From Chitinophaga oryzae (GTDB lineage: Bacteria > Bacteroidota > Bacteroidia > Chitinophagales > Chitinophagaceae), in assembly GCF_012516375.2 (NCBI RefSeq), contig NZ_CP051204.2:8169501-8233500 (forward strand): a DNA stretch of 64,000 bases, in the 5' to 3' direction. Numbering within the stretch: position 1 is the stretch's first letter; the number at the start of each line of letters is the position of its first letter. This document shows, piece after piece, positions 16,666 to 26,326 of this stretch. The position numbers and the translations under genes were made by a program. The notes below the pieces were generated by a model. The model saw nothing but the letters and a program-made list of their open reading frames with translations. It had not been told where the DNA came from and did no database searches.

Positions 16666-17787
16666 TCAAATTTTACTTCTCACATCCAGCGCATCGCGCA
16701 GACCATTGCCTAACAGATTGAAAGCCAGTACCAGCAACATGATCGCTACGCCGGGGGCCAGCGCCAGCAAAGGGTTATGCGTGATAATAAAGTTGTAGTT
16801 TTCTTTGATCATCAGTCCCCATGAAGGCTGCGGCGGCTGCACCCCTACGCCCAGGAAACTCAGTCCCGCCTCCACCACGATGGCGGTGGCGAAATTTCCG
16901 GCCGCTACCACCATCACCGGCCCGAGGATATTAGGCAGGATATGGCGAACGATAATACGGGTATGCCCATATCCCAGCGCCCGGGCAGCCTCTACAAACT
17001 CCAGCTCCCGCAGTGCCAGTATCTGCCCGCGGATAATACGGGCCACTCCTACCCACAAGGTGAGCCCCACCGCTATGAACACCTGCCAGAAACCTTTGCC
17101 CAGCGCGAGGGTAAGCGCAAACACCAATAACAGCGACGGCATAGACCACACCACGTTCACCAGCCACATCACCAGGTCGTCGGCCGTACCTTTGAAATAA
17201 CCGGCAACAGCGCCCATAAACACCCCGATGGTCAGGGAGATGATCACCGCAATGCAGCCCACGCCCAGGCTGACACGGGTACCTACCAGCAGCCGGCTCA
17301 GGATATCCCGGCCGAATTTATCGGTCCCCAGCCAGTAGGTCACCGGAAAAATCCTTTCACCGGTAACCCGCCGCTGCAGCTCCGGTAAAGGCATATCCCC
17401 CGCCTGCCGGCTGCCATACCATATTTCACGGAGATCGTATTTTTCTTCACGGGACAGGGATTCATCTACATATCGCTGTACCACCAGCATAGTGTCTTTC
17501 ACCTGCCAGGAACGCACCGGGGTCCACGTAACGTCAGATTCCTGTCCATATAATAACCTCCCGAAAAAAGACACCCGGGCCACCGGCTGCGCTTTTTTGA
17601 CGGCCAGCATATGCACCCGGAACCCGGGATGCTGCCCTCCTACTTCCAGCACCATCCTGTTGGCGTCCGGCGTATTATCCGGCGCAATCACATACGCCAG
17701 CAGGCTGACAACCACGGCCAGCGCTATTACTATCAAACCAGCCAGTGCGCCTTTGTTTTTCTGAAGCCTTTTCCAGGCAGCCCCCAT
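16666..17787 (-). CDS. ABC transporter permease, OppC/DppC type
   Basis: A 373-residue inner-membrane permease of the peptide/nickel import family. One membrane segment lies near the N-terminus (about 15-38), then a periplasmic stretch of about 120 residues, then five more segments. The EAA loop that docks with the ATPase is EAARALGYGHTRIIVRHILPN. Typical OppC proteins are about 300 residues; the extra length is in the periplasmic stretch. No partner permease, ATPase or binding protein is adjacent. Confidence 0.88.
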   Translation of the reverse strand: MGAAWKRLQKNKGALAGLIVIALAVVVSLLAYVIAPDNTPDANRMVLEVGGQHPGFRVHMLAVKKAQPVARVSFFGRLLYGQESDVTWTPVRSWQVKDTMLVVQRYVDESLSREEKYDLREIWYGSRQAGDMPLPELQRRVTGERIFPVTYWLGTDKFGRDILSRLLVGTRVSLGVGCIAVIISLTIGVFMGAVAGYFKGTADDLVMWLVNVVWSMPSLLLVFALTLALGKGFWQVFIAVGLTLWVGVARIIRGQILALRELEFVEAARALGYGHTRIIVRHILPNILGPVMVVAAGNFATAIVVEAGLSFLGVGVQPPQPSWGLMIKENYNFIITHNPLLALAPGVAIMLLVLAFNLLGNGLRDALDVRSKI

Positions 17788-17892
17788 AGAATTTTTTTAT
17801 TTTTTTATTTTTTATTTGGGTATTGGCGGAAGCAGGAACACTTCTATTGAAAAAATACCAAAATGAACAAATAACCAATAACCAAATGAAAG
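17788..17892 (+). repeat. Intergenic AT-rich inverted repeat
   Basis: TTTTTATTTTTTATTTGGGTATTGG on the left half faces CCAATAACCAAATG on the right half, so the gap can fold. It ends at the stop of the GT2 gene. It looks like a diverged member of the word-type repeats; similar CCAATAACCAAAT words occur near 53111-53127. Confidence 0.6.
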
Positions 17893-19035
17893 TCAGTTCA
17901 CCTGCCGGCCCTTCCATTGATAACTGCCAAACTTCCCCAGCCATCCGGCAAGAACAATATAAGGAATATGAAAGATCTGTCCCGGTATAAACCACACCAG
18001 TAAAGCCGTTTTATGGAAAAACCCGGCCACCGGCACCAGGAAATACAGTTCCAGCGTTACTTTATACAGCATCAGGATCAGGAAGGCAGGCCACCAGTGC
18101 GGCACAAACAGTGCCACAGCGCCCAGGGCCAGTGTGCCCACGTTGAAGAAATACACCAGCAACAGCATCCAGGTAAGGCGCTTGTCTTCATATTTGTCGG
18201 CCTTGGACGACCAGCGGATACGCTGGTTCATAAACCCGCGCAGCGTTTCCACCGGCAGGGTGCGAACAATCACATCGTCATTCTTAAGGTACAGCACCCC
18301 TTCGGGGTAAGCGTTGTAGATCTTGTACATCAGCAGCATATCATCGCCGGAGGCGATATTATCGATCCCCGCAAAACCGCCCACCGCATGAAAAGCGGCC
18401 TTCTCGTAGGCGAGATTGGCGCCATTGCACATGGTACCGGACTTCAGCCGGGCTACCGCCCCTGTAATACCCTGCATGGTGATGAAATCGAGCGACTGCA
18501 GCTTCATGAAGAAATTACGCTCCCTGTAAAAACTTACCGGCGCCGCAATAAACTTCGGGCGGTAAGCTTCATAGAAACGGACGATAGTTTCGATCCACCG
18601 CGGTCCCATCACACAATCCGCATCTGTAGTAACGATCAGGTCTCCTTTCGCCCGCTCGATGGCCATGGCGATCGCTTTCTTCTTATAGGCGTTAAGACGT
18701 TCGTCTTTAGAGAGCATATCTTCCATTTTCAACAGGCGGATATTGGCGGCCGGAAAGCGGGTAACGATGCCAGGGGTATCATCTGTGGAAAAATCATCGA
18801 CAACAATTACTTCCAGCAGTTCAACAGGATAGGTTTGCTGCTGTAAGGCCTTTAAGAGGACCGGCAGGTTCTCCGCCTCATCCCGTGCCGGGATAATAAC
18901 AGTTACACTGGTAGCGCCTTCTATGGGTTTCGCCGGCACATAGTCCGGCAGCTTTCTCCAGCCGCGGCTGTACCACAGCATCAACAATCCGTATCCAAGA
19001 GCCAGTATGGCTATAACGATCAAGAAAAAATACAT
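17893..19035 (-). CDS. Family 2 glycosyltransferase, membrane-bound
   Basis: A 380-residue GT2 enzyme. An N-terminal membrane segment (about 1-22) precedes the GT-A domain: VTVIIPARDEAENLPVLLKA, VVDDFSTDDTP, the metal-binding TTDADCVM and the QRIRW acceptor motif. Three or four membrane segments follow from about residue 290. This layout is that of processive or lipid-linked GT2 enzymes. Its start abuts the stop of an alpha/beta hydrolase gene, so the two are probably co-transcribed. The product is unknown. Confidence 0.9.
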   Translation of the reverse strand: MYFFLIVIAILALGYGLLMLWYSRGWRKLPDYVPAKPIEGATSVTVIIPARDEAENLPVLLKALQQQTYPVELLEVIVVDDFSTDDTPGIVTRFPAANIRLLKMEDMLSKDERLNAYKKKAIAMAIERAKGDLIVTTDADCVMGPRWIETIVRFYEAYRPKFIAAPVSFYRERNFFMKLQSLDFITMQGITGAVARLKSGTMCNGANLAYEKAAFHAVGGFAGIDNIASGDDMLLMYKIYNAYPEGVLYLKNDDVIVRTLPVETLRGFMNQRIRWSSKADKYEDKRLTWMLLLVYFFNVGTLALGAVALFVPHWWPAFLILMLYKVTLELYFLVPVAGFFHKTALLVWFIPGQIFHIPYIVLAGWLGKFGSYQWKGRQVN

Positions 19036-19836
19036 TCAGCTCAGGTTTGTTTTAATAACGGGGGCCAGCTCCTTTGAAATCAGCTGATGTCCTTTATCGA
19101 GGACCAGCATTTTACAGGGGAACGAACCGTCCATAAACCGGGTGCCCAGTACGGGCGGTATTACCCGGTCATATTTACCAAATATCAGGAGCGTGGAAAT
19201 ATGATGGGCTCCCAATAACTGTTTACACTTTTTTTTATCCGGCATCATCCGGCGCATGAGTGTCCAGATGCTGTAAACCTGCTCCCGCTTGGCCTGCTGG
19301 TTCATCCGGTGCAAAGCAAACTTGTACACACTTTGATTCAGCAGTCCCAGCTTACGCCACAGCTCCAGCAAGGTAAAAAACAGCCGGGGGTTGTCGGTAT
19401 TGTATTTGAAGATCCTGTTTCCCACGCTGGTCTGGGTGACGAACATATGCCAGGGGTTATTCCGGAGACCATCGGCTGCCAGCATCACGAGATGATCTAT
19501 CTTATTGGCCATGGTCTCCACCAGGCAGAGTGCCAGGCGGCCGCCCATGCTATACCCCAGCAACGAAAACCGTTCTTGCTGCTGCTGTTGCAGCACCATT
19601 TCCACTACGGCCGCCAGATCTTTTTTTTCGAAAGGGCGTTCTTCCTGCCAGACCGTTTCCCCATGCAGCGGCATGTCCAGCGCCACCATGGTGAACCGGT
19701 CGCCCAGGCCTTCCGCCAATGGCGTAAAGTGAGCGGCGCTTTCCCCGAACCCGTGCAGGCAGATCAGCAGTTGCGGACCCGTTCCACTGGTGATTCCGTG
19801 GAACCGGCTTTTAGCATATGGCAGATAAAAATGCAT
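19036..19836 (-). CDS. Alpha/beta hydrolase
   Basis: A 266-residue hydrolase with ICLHGFGES (oxyanion), GYSMGGR (nucleophile Ser), FGKYDRVIPP (acid) and DKGHQLI (His). It ends one base before the GT2 start. ATG at 19836 is chosen; ATG at 19872 would add a short hydrophobic stretch and would touch the neighbouring repeat, so the start is not certain. The substrate is unknown. Confidence 0.83.
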   Translation of the reverse strand: MHFYLPYAKSRFHGITSGTGPQLLICLHGFGESAAHFTPLAEGLGDRFTMVALDMPLHGETVWQEERPFEKKDLAAVVEMVLQQQQQERFSLLGYSMGGRLALCLVETMANKIDHLVMLAADGLRNNPWHMFVTQTSVGNRIFKYNTDNPRLFFTLLELWRKLGLLNQSVYKFALHRMNQQAKREQVYSIWTLMRRMMPDKKKCKQLLGAHHISTLLIFGKYDRVIPPVLGTRFMDGSFPCKMLVLDKGHQLISKELAPVIKTNLS

Positions 19837-19872
19837 AAGGGGCAACAATGATAGGGAAAAAACCCCAGCCAT

Positions 19873-19965
19873 TTTTGATTTAGGGATTTTTTGATTTACG
19901 AATTTTTTGATTTTAGAGGCAGTCCGGCGTTCTTCAAAATCCGTAAATCAAAAAATCCCTGAATG
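19873..19965 (+). repeat. Intergenic inverted repeat, GATTTACGGATTTT family
   Basis: The left arm (19877-19918) has GATTTAGGGATTTTTTGATT and on; the right arm (19936-19961) is AAAATCCGTAAATCAAAAAA and on. The loop is about 20 nt. The left arm is longer by a TTTTTGAT-like word. Confidence 0.8.
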
Positions 19966-20035
19966 GGAAATGTTTTGGTTTTGTTAAAAATTCCGCCCCG
20001 GAACAGCCGCCCCGCGGGCAAACAGCGGGCCAACC

Positions 20036-20069
20036 GGGGTACAGGAGCTGCAGGGGTACAGGAGCTGCA
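20036..20069 (+). repeat. Perfect tandem duplication, 2 x 17 bp
   Basis: GGGGTACAGGAGCTGCA occurs twice back to back, about 65 bases before the acyl-CoA dehydrogenase start. It has no clear role and may be a recent slippage event. Confidence 0.75.
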
Positions 20070-20133
20070 GCCGGTATGGTTATATTTCAGGTTAATTCGG
20101 TAAATTACGGAAGTACCAAAAAAATCAGAAAAC

Positions 20134-21924
20134 ATGGACGCAACAGTTGATAAGCAAGCGCTGAAAGGCGCAGAGTTCCTGATAAAGGAAAGTGTACCGG
20201 AGGATGTGTTTACCCCCGAAGATTTTTCGGAAGAGCAGCTGATGATTAAAGACATGGCCGATCAGTTCATCAGCAAGGAGATCACCCCGATCGTTGACCG
20301 GATTGATAAACTGGAAGAGGGCCTGATGCCTTCCCTGCTGGAAAAGGCAGGCGAGCAGGGGCTGCTGGGCGCTTCTTTCCCTGAAGAATACGGTGGGCTG
20401 GGTAAAGATTTTGTAACGGCTACCATTATCAATGAAGGACTGGGCGCCGGTCACTCGTTTTCTGTAGCTATGGCCGCTCACACCGGCATTGGCTCGCTCC
20501 CTATCCTCTATTTTGGTACAGAAGCCCAGAAACAGAAATATATTCCCAAACTGGCTACCGGTGAGATGAAAGGCGCTTACGCCCTCACCGAGCCCGATTC
20601 CGGTTCAGACGCCCTCGGCGCCAGGACGACCGCCAAACTCACGGAAGACGGCCAGCACTATGTGCTCAACGGCCAGAAAAGCTGGATCACCAACTCCGGC
20701 TTTGCGGACGTGTTTACCGTGTTCGCCAAAATCGACGGCGATAAATTCACCGCTTTTATCGTAGAGAAGGGCACCCCCGGCTTTACATTAGGGGCGGAAG
20801 AACATAAAATGGGCATCAAAGGGTCTTCCACCCGCCAGATCTATTTCCAGGACGCTAAAATACCTGTGGAGAATGTACTCGGCGTAATCGGTAAAGGACA
20901 CCTGATCGCTTTCAACATCCTGAACATTGGCAGGCTGAAACTATGCGCCGCTGCGCTCGGCGCCGCCAAGAAGTGCATCACTACTTCCGTACAGTATGCC
21001 AATACCCGTCAACAGTTCAAACAACCGATCGCCAATTTCGGCGCCATTAAACATAAGCTGGCGGAGATGGCCATCCGTACCTGGACAGCCGAATCAGCCC
21101 TGTTCCGCACCGCGCAGCTGATCGATGAAAAGGAAAAAGAACTGCTCGCCTCCGGCAAACCCTTCAACGAAGCCCTGCTGGGCGCCGCCGAAGAATACGC
21201 CGTAGAATGCGCCATCCTGAAAGTAAACGGTTCCGAAGTGCTGGACTACGTGGTGGACGAAGGCGTGCAGATTCACGGCGGCAACGGCTTCAGCGATGAA
21301 TACATCATCTCCAAAGCTTACCGCGATTCCCGTATCAACCGCATCTTCGAAGGCACCAACGAAATCAACCGCCTCCTGACACTGGACATGACGCTGAAAC
21401 GTGCCATGAAAGGCAAACTGGACCTCATGAACCCTGCCATGAACGTCATGAAGGAACTGATGAGCATCCCCGATTTCGGTAACGACGATGAAAGCGCCTT
21501 CAGCAAGGAAAGAAAACTCCTCGCCAACTTCAAGAAAGCCATCCTCATGACTGCCGGCGCCGCCGCCCAGAAACTCATGATGAAGCTGGAAACCGAACAG
21601 GAAGTGCTGATGAACATCGCCGATATGGCCATCGAAACCTTTGTGGCTGAAAGCGCCCTCCTGCGCCTCATGAAACTGGTACAACACAAAGGCGAAGCTG
21701 CCGCCGCCCTGCAGACAGACATCGTTCGCACCTACCTCTACGACGCAGCAGACCGCATCAACAAATCCGGTAAAGACGCCATCAACGCATTCGCGGAAGG
21801 CGACGAACAACGGATGATGTTACTCGGCCTCAAACGCTTCACCAAAGCAGAACCTTTCAACGCAAAAGAAGCCCGCAGAAAAATAGCGGACCAGCTGATT
21901 GCAGAAAATAAATACATCTTCTAA
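20134..21924 (+). CDS. Acyl-CoA dehydrogenase (long-chain type with C-terminal extension)
   Basis: A 596-residue flavoprotein that puts the first double bond into acyl-CoA during beta-oxidation, passing electrons to an electron-transfer flavoprotein. The FAD/acyl-CoA motifs YALTEPDSGSDALGARTTA (about residue 150) and VQIHGGNGFSDEY ... RDSRINRIFEGTNEINRLL (about 375-415) are intact, with the family's usual catalytic Glu region in FEGTNEI. The C-terminal extension of about 180 residues matches the VLCAD-type group, which is larger than the 380-residue short forms. It stands alone, with repeats on both sides. Confidence 0.95.
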   Translation: MDATVDKQALKGAEFLIKESVPEDVFTPEDFSEEQLMIKDMADQFISKEITPIVDRIDKLEEGLMPSLLEKAGEQGLLGASFPEEYGGLGKDFVTATIINEGLGAGHSFSVAMAAHTGIGSLPILYFGTEAQKQKYIPKLATGEMKGAYALTEPDSGSDALGARTTAKLTEDGQHYVLNGQKSWITNSGFADVFTVFAKIDGDKFTAFIVEKGTPGFTLGAEEHKMGIKGSSTRQIYFQDAKIPVENVLGVIGKGHLIAFNILNIGRLKLCAAALGAAKKCITTSVQYANTRQQFKQPIANFGAIKHKLAEMAIRTWTAESALFRTAQLIDEKEKELLASGKPFNEALLGAAEEYAVECAILKVNGSEVLDYVVDEGVQIHGGNGFSDEYIISKAYRDSRINRIFEGTNEINRLLTLDMTLKRAMKGKLDLMNPAMNVMKELMSIPDFGNDDESAFSKERKLLANFKKAILMTAGAAAQKLMMKLETEQEVLMNIADMAIETFVAESALLRLMKLVQHKGEAAAALQTDIVRTYLYDAADRINKSGKDAINAFAEGDEQRMMLLGLKRFTKAEPFNAKEARRKIADQLIAENKYIF

Positions 21925-21925
21925 C

Positions 21926-22013
21926 ATTTAGGGATTTTTCGATTTTCGGATTTTTTGATTTCGCTGTCTTATACCCAAAATCAAAAAATCCGAAAATCCC
22001 TAAATCATTAAAT
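21926..22013 (+). repeat. Intergenic inverted repeat, GGGATTTTCGGATTTTTTGA family
   Basis: The arms at 21927-21962 and 21974-22006 are near-perfect complements around a 12-15-nt loop. The left arm carries one extra 8-nt word (TCGATTTT) that the right arm lacks. It starts directly after the acyl-CoA dehydrogenase stop. Confidence 0.88.
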
Positions 22014-22065
22014 ATCAATTGCTTTCTCCTATTTCCCTCCTATCTTTACATGATTACGCAGGGAT

Positions 22066-23811
22066 ATGAAGCACGTATCGAGATTATTACTCCAGACTTT
22101 AATTGCCATTGTAGTTCCCCTCCGGGCCAGCAGCCAGGCGTTTATCCGGCTCAGCCAACCTTCCCGGGAACAAAGTAATGTAAGCACTGCCCGGCAGTTT
22201 ATCGCCGGCAGGACCTGTACCGGCTGCCAGGTTACCATCAACGGGGAAAAGGTATACGTATACAGCACCGGCACCTTCGCCGTGAAAAAAGAACTGACAG
22301 AAGGAAGAAACAGTTTTACCATCGTAGCAGAAGACGATAACGGCAAAACCTATACGAAAAATATCACCTGGTATTATGCCCCGCCGCCGCCAGCCCGCGC
22401 CACCAGCGTCTTTCGCATAGACTTTATGGAAATATCCCCCGGAGGCAACCTGGAATTGTCTGCCGGCGACACGCTGCGTATAAAGATGAAAGGCTATCCC
22501 GGCGCAAGGGCCACCTGGTTCAACAATGTACCGCTGCGCGAACTGCCTGCCTCCCAGAGTGGCGGTGTACCGGGTTATTACACCGGCATGTATATACTGC
22601 AGCCTTCAGATTCGCTGCTGAACGGCAGGATACCCGTCCGTCTTCAAAACGGCAGCGAAACAGCTGTGCTGAACAGTACCTACCGTTACAGTATGATGCC
22701 CCAGGGCACCCCGCTGACGGGCCGTACGATCGACAACATGACCTATCTCACTTCCTCCGCAAACGGCGACCGGCTTGGTCCGGATAAAACCGGCTATCTT
22801 GATAAAGACGTGCTGCTGCAGGTAGTCGGTAAACAAGGCGACTACTATAAGGTACGGCTGTCATCCCTCCAGACGGCCTTTATCCCCGAGCCGCTGCTGG
22901 ATACGGAAATCCCGCAGGAAGCCCCCGCCGTCAGCATCGTATCAGACGCCAAAGTATGGGGCGATGAAAAAGCGGATTATGTATCCGTGGAACTATCGGA
23001 TAAACTGCCGTACACCTCCACGCAAATTGTATCTCCCGGAAAAATCATTGTGGATGTACACGGGGCATATGCAGAACAGGGTATCAGCACGCTGCTGCAG
23101 GGAACGCGGGAAATCACCGGCGTACAATGGCAACAGCCGGCGCATGACGTTTTCCGCATGGCCATCTCCCTGAAACACGCCCCGTGGGGGTACCAGATAT
23201 ACTATGAAGGCAACCGTATAACGGTGAAGGTTAAACGCGTTCCGGAGAATCTTTCCCTGCGCGGCCTCGTCATCGGCGTAGACGCCGGTCACGGCGGCGG
23301 CAATATGGGTTCCGTAGGTCTTACCGGCGTTTATGAAAAAACACTCACGCTCAACCTGTCACTGCAACTGAAAGCAGCACTGGAAAGAGAAGGCGCCAGC
23401 GTCATCATGACCCGCACCAGTGAAAAGTTCGTGGCCAATGAAGACCGGCTGTCGTTCTTCCGCAACGCCAACCCCGACCTGTTGCTCAGCATACACCTCA
23501 ATTCTTCCGGCAACCCGGTAGATGTATCCGGTACTGCCACCTACTATAAACATCCTTTCTGCGAACAGCTGAATGCCGCTATTCACCGGCGACTGCTGGA
23601 AACCGGGTTAAATGATTTTAAAAACAACGGTGGTTTTAACTTTATCCTGAACAACCCGACAGAGTTCCCGGATGCGCTCATTGAAACACTGTTTATCAGT
23701 AATCCCGGCGACGAGGAGCAGATACTGGACCCGCAGTTCCAGCAGGAACTGGTCAGCAAAATTATGCTGGGGCTGAAAGACTACCTGAAAGGCCTGGCGG
23801 ATGGCAGATAG
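22066..23811 (+). CDS. N-acetylmuramoyl-L-alanine amidase
   Basis: A 581-residue exported cell-wall hydrolase. A signal peptide (MKHVSRLLLQTLIAIVVPLRASS) is followed by a region of about 370 residues with beta-rich modules (an N-terminal Ig-like part, an SH3-like middle about residues 225-280 and an AMIN-like part). The zinc amidase_3 domain is at about 395-575: VIGVDAGHGGGNMGSVG (first His), the Glu in GVYEKTLTLN, LLSIHLNSS (second His) and ALIETLFISN (catalytic Glu). It cleaves the amide between muramic acid and the stem peptide, for example during cell separation. Confidence 0.93.
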   Translation: MKHVSRLLLQTLIAIVVPLRASSQAFIRLSQPSREQSNVSTARQFIAGRTCTGCQVTINGEKVYVYSTGTFAVKKELTEGRNSFTIVAEDDNGKTYTKNITWYYAPPPPARATSVFRIDFMEISPGGNLELSAGDTLRIKMKGYPGARATWFNNVPLRELPASQSGGVPGYYTGMYILQPSDSLLNGRIPVRLQNGSETAVLNSTYRYSMMPQGTPLTGRTIDNMTYLTSSANGDRLGPDKTGYLDKDVLLQVVGKQGDYYKVRLSSLQTAFIPEPLLDTEIPQEAPAVSIVSDAKVWGDEKADYVSVELSDKLPYTSTQIVSPGKIIVDVHGAYAEQGISTLLQGTREITGVQWQQPAHDVFRMAISLKHAPWGYQIYYEGNRITVKVKRVPENLSLRGLVIGVDAGHGGGNMGSVGLTGVYEKTLTLNLSLQLKAALEREGASVIMTRTSEKFVANEDRLSFFRNANPDLLLSIHLNSSGNPVDVSGTATYYKHPFCEQLNAAIHRRLLETGLNDFKNNGGFNFILNNPTEFPDALIETLFISNPGDEEQILDPQFQQELVSKIMLGLKDYLKGLADGR

Positions 23812-23826
23812 CACTTCACCTTATTG

Positions 23827-23866
23827 AAACAGAAAGGGCTGATCGATGGATCAGCCCTTTCTGTTT
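23827..23866. terminator. Bidirectional terminator between convergent genes
   Basis: A perfect 17-bp stem (AACAGAAAGGGCTGATC and its complement) with a 4-nt loop and T runs on both strands separates the amidase (+) from the M28 peptidase (-). Confidence 0.92.
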
Positions 23867-26080
23867 TTAGCGGGTAGTTGCCGTCTGCAGATATTTGGCG
23901 AGCCGGTTGATAGCTGCTGCTGCTGCATCTATCTGTTCTCCGGCCTCTTTCCAGCGACGCTGTTCCAGCGCTTCCCTTACGCCGGGAATGGTTTTCACGC
24001 CATAGCCGGTGTAGAATCCGGGTGCGTACAGCGTATGTTTATACCATGGCCGCGAAGGCAGCCCGTTGCTGTTAAGCAATTGTTGTTCTGCCTGATAAAG
24101 CAGTTTATTGAGCTGCGGTTTGCCGGTGGCCAGCTTACCTGTAAAACCCTGTGTCACGGTGTCCAGCGCGGCGAGTGCATTCTGCAAGGGGCTGAAATCG
24201 ATGTAGGGCACCACCGCCCGGGGCGCCGGCGGCAACAGGTGTTTGGCCGTGTCTGCAGCCAGCTGGTACTTGTTTTCACGGATCAGCTGATTCTCGAGCG
24301 CGGTAGACTCCCTCAGGTCGGCTGCCAGCGCTGTCAGCTCATTTACATAACCATTCGTCGTTTCATAGAGGTTACGGAAATCAAACGGCAGTGTAACGGC
24401 ATTGGCTATACGTAATACTGTATGACCGGCAGTCTGTGACAGTACTACGCCGTAACTGAAAGTAGGGTCTTTGAACCGTACATAGTTATCGTAGGAGTCG
24501 TAGATGGAATGGTATTCGCCACCGGCGTCTTCTCCGCCATAGCCGAGGTCCAGCGAGGGAACGCCGAGGTGCTGAAGGAAGGAAGAATAGTCGGAGCCGG
24601 AGCCCATGGCGTTGATGGGAATACCCTGACGGGACAGTTTCTCTTTCTTTTGCTTAACGGTAGCCGCTCTGAGCACATCGGCAGCCTGACGGCGGGCCAG
24701 TACGCTGACCTTTGTTTGCGGGTCGATGATATCACGGCCTACCTGGTTGATCAGTGTTTCGAGGGCATGGGAACCGCTGGCATTGAGGAAACCGCGGCCG
24801 TTGCTGTCGGAGTTGACATAGACCACTGCTTTTTCCTGCAGTTCAGCCGCATGGTCTTCCACCCATTCAGTGGAGCCCATGAGGCCGGGCTCTTCGCCGT
24901 CCCAGGCGCAGTATACGAGTGTGCGGCGGGGTTTGAACCCTTCTTTGGTCAGTTCGCCGATGGCTTTGGCCTCTTCCAGCAGTGCCGCGAGCCCGCTGAT
25001 GGGGTCGGCTGCCCCGTTCACCCAGGCGTCGTGATGGTTGCCGCGTACTACCCACTGATCGGGTTCTTCGGCACCTTTTATTTTAGCGATCACGTTGTGG
25101 CAGGGACGTATCTGCCAGTCGAACGCCAGTTTGAGGTGTACTTTGGTTTTTCCCGGTCCGATATGATAGGTAAAAGGCAGGGTGCCGCGCCAGGCATCCG
25201 GGGCTACGGGCCCGTCCAGTGCTTTCAGCAGCGGGGCTGCGTCGTGGTAACTGATGGGCAGTACCGGTATTTTCAGCAGGTTAGGAGCCTGCAGGCGGTC
25301 GAGCCTTTTGGCGTTGGTTGTGGACCCTTCGTTGGGCGTGAGCGGGTCTCCGGGATAGATGACCATATCCATGATAGAGCCGCGCTGTACGCCATATTCG
25401 TTTTTGAAAGCGCCCTGCGGGTATACGTCGCCCGCAAAGTAGCCGTCGTCTTTAGGGTCGGAGTAGATAATACAGCCCACGGCGCCGTGTTCCTGCGCCA
25501 CTTTGGGTTTGGTGCCACGCCAGGAGCGGCCGTATTTGGCGATGACGATTTTGCCTTTTACATCTACGCCGGCGCGTTCGAGGTATTCATAATCTTCCGG
25601 GAGACCGTAGTTCACGAATACCAGCGGGGCGGTGACGTCGCCATCAGCGCTCCAGCAGTTGTAGGTCGGCAGCTGGCCTTCCTGGCCGGAGGTAGCATCT
25701 TCCCTGAGGGCAGGTTCTTTTAATACCGCTTTATAGCTGGTAGGGCCGGTCATTTCCAGCAGGCGCTCTTTAGGCGTGGGAAACAACACCTGGTAGGTAA
25801 CGATTTCAGCGTCCCAGCCGTAGCTTTTAAAACGCTGCAGGATGTCTTCCGCCACCGCTTTGCCCTGGGCGGAGCCGATATGATGCGGTTTGGCAGAAAG
25901 GGCTTTAATGGCTTCTCCAATATGGCTGCTGCTGAGATGCTGGTCAAAGCGGGTTTCCAGTTGTTGCTGGCGGGCCGCTTCGCTGTCGGTATACCCCAGC
26001 ATTTTTTTGTCCTGCGCCAGTACGGTGCCGCTGGCACATACGCATACGGCCAGCAGGCGGTAAAAAAGCGTTTTTTTCAT
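23867..26080 (-). CDS. M28 family peptidase, glutamate carboxypeptidase II-like
   Basis: A 737-residue exported metallopeptidase. A signal peptide (ends GTVLAQ) is followed by a PA-type insert (about residues 130-290), the zinc catalytic domain and a C-terminal transferrin-receptor-type helical domain (about 580-737). Zinc ligands and catalytic residues are in VRGNHHDAWVNGAADPISG, WDGEEPGLMGS and YHSIYDSYDNY. The whole layout matches GCPII/NAALADase rather than small aminopeptidases. It probably trims peptides for nutrition. A terminator lies at its 3' end. Confidence 0.93.
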   Translation of the reverse strand: MKKTLFYRLLAVCVCASGTVLAQDKKMLGYTDSEAARQQQLETRFDQHLSSSHIGEAIKALSAKPHHIGSAQGKAVAEDILQRFKSYGWDAEIVTYQVLFPTPKERLLEMTGPTSYKAVLKEPALREDATSGQEGQLPTYNCWSADGDVTAPLVFVNYGLPEDYEYLERAGVDVKGKIVIAKYGRSWRGTKPKVAQEHGAVGCIIYSDPKDDGYFAGDVYPQGAFKNEYGVQRGSIMDMVIYPGDPLTPNEGSTTNAKRLDRLQAPNLLKIPVLPISYHDAAPLLKALDGPVAPDAWRGTLPFTYHIGPGKTKVHLKLAFDWQIRPCHNVIAKIKGAEEPDQWVVRGNHHDAWVNGAADPISGLAALLEEAKAIGELTKEGFKPRRTLVYCAWDGEEPGLMGSTEWVEDHAAELQEKAVVYVNSDSNGRGFLNASGSHALETLINQVGRDIIDPQTKVSVLARRQAADVLRAATVKQKKEKLSRQGIPINAMGSGSDYSSFLQHLGVPSLDLGYGGEDAGGEYHSIYDSYDNYVRFKDPTFSYGVVLSQTAGHTVLRIANAVTLPFDFRNLYETTNGYVNELTALAADLRESTALENQLIRENKYQLAADTAKHLLPPAPRAVVPYIDFSPLQNALAALDTVTQGFTGKLATGKPQLNKLLYQAEQQLLNSNGLPSRPWYKHTLYAPGFYTGYGVKTIPGVREALEQRRWKEAGEQIDAAAAAINRLAKYLQTATTR

Positions 26081-26255
26081 AATAGAGGTTCAGATCTGTT
26101 GGTTGACAAAAAGAAAGTTGGTATATCAGACAATATACAAATAGTCTACCATATCAATAGACCTTTTTGATGAAGAAATTGTCAACATAACTTTTTGTTA
26201 TTGTCCATAATCACAGGTTATAGGCCGAATAGTCCACTCGGTCAGTAGATTAATG

Positions 26256-26263
26256 TATATTTG
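26256..26263 (+). promoter_or_regulatory. -7 box for the CMD-family gene
   Basis: TATATTTG, a perfect TAnnTTTG, lies 63 bases before the ATG. A 17-bp imperfect palindrome (CCGAATAGTCCACTCGG, about 26225-26241) sits where the -33 region would be, so a repressor site is possible. Confidence 0.5.
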
Positions 26264-26326
26264 TAAACACTTTCATAGCTTTATCCCTGTGAAACCATCC
26301 GTTAAACAATTATAAAGAGGATTTAT

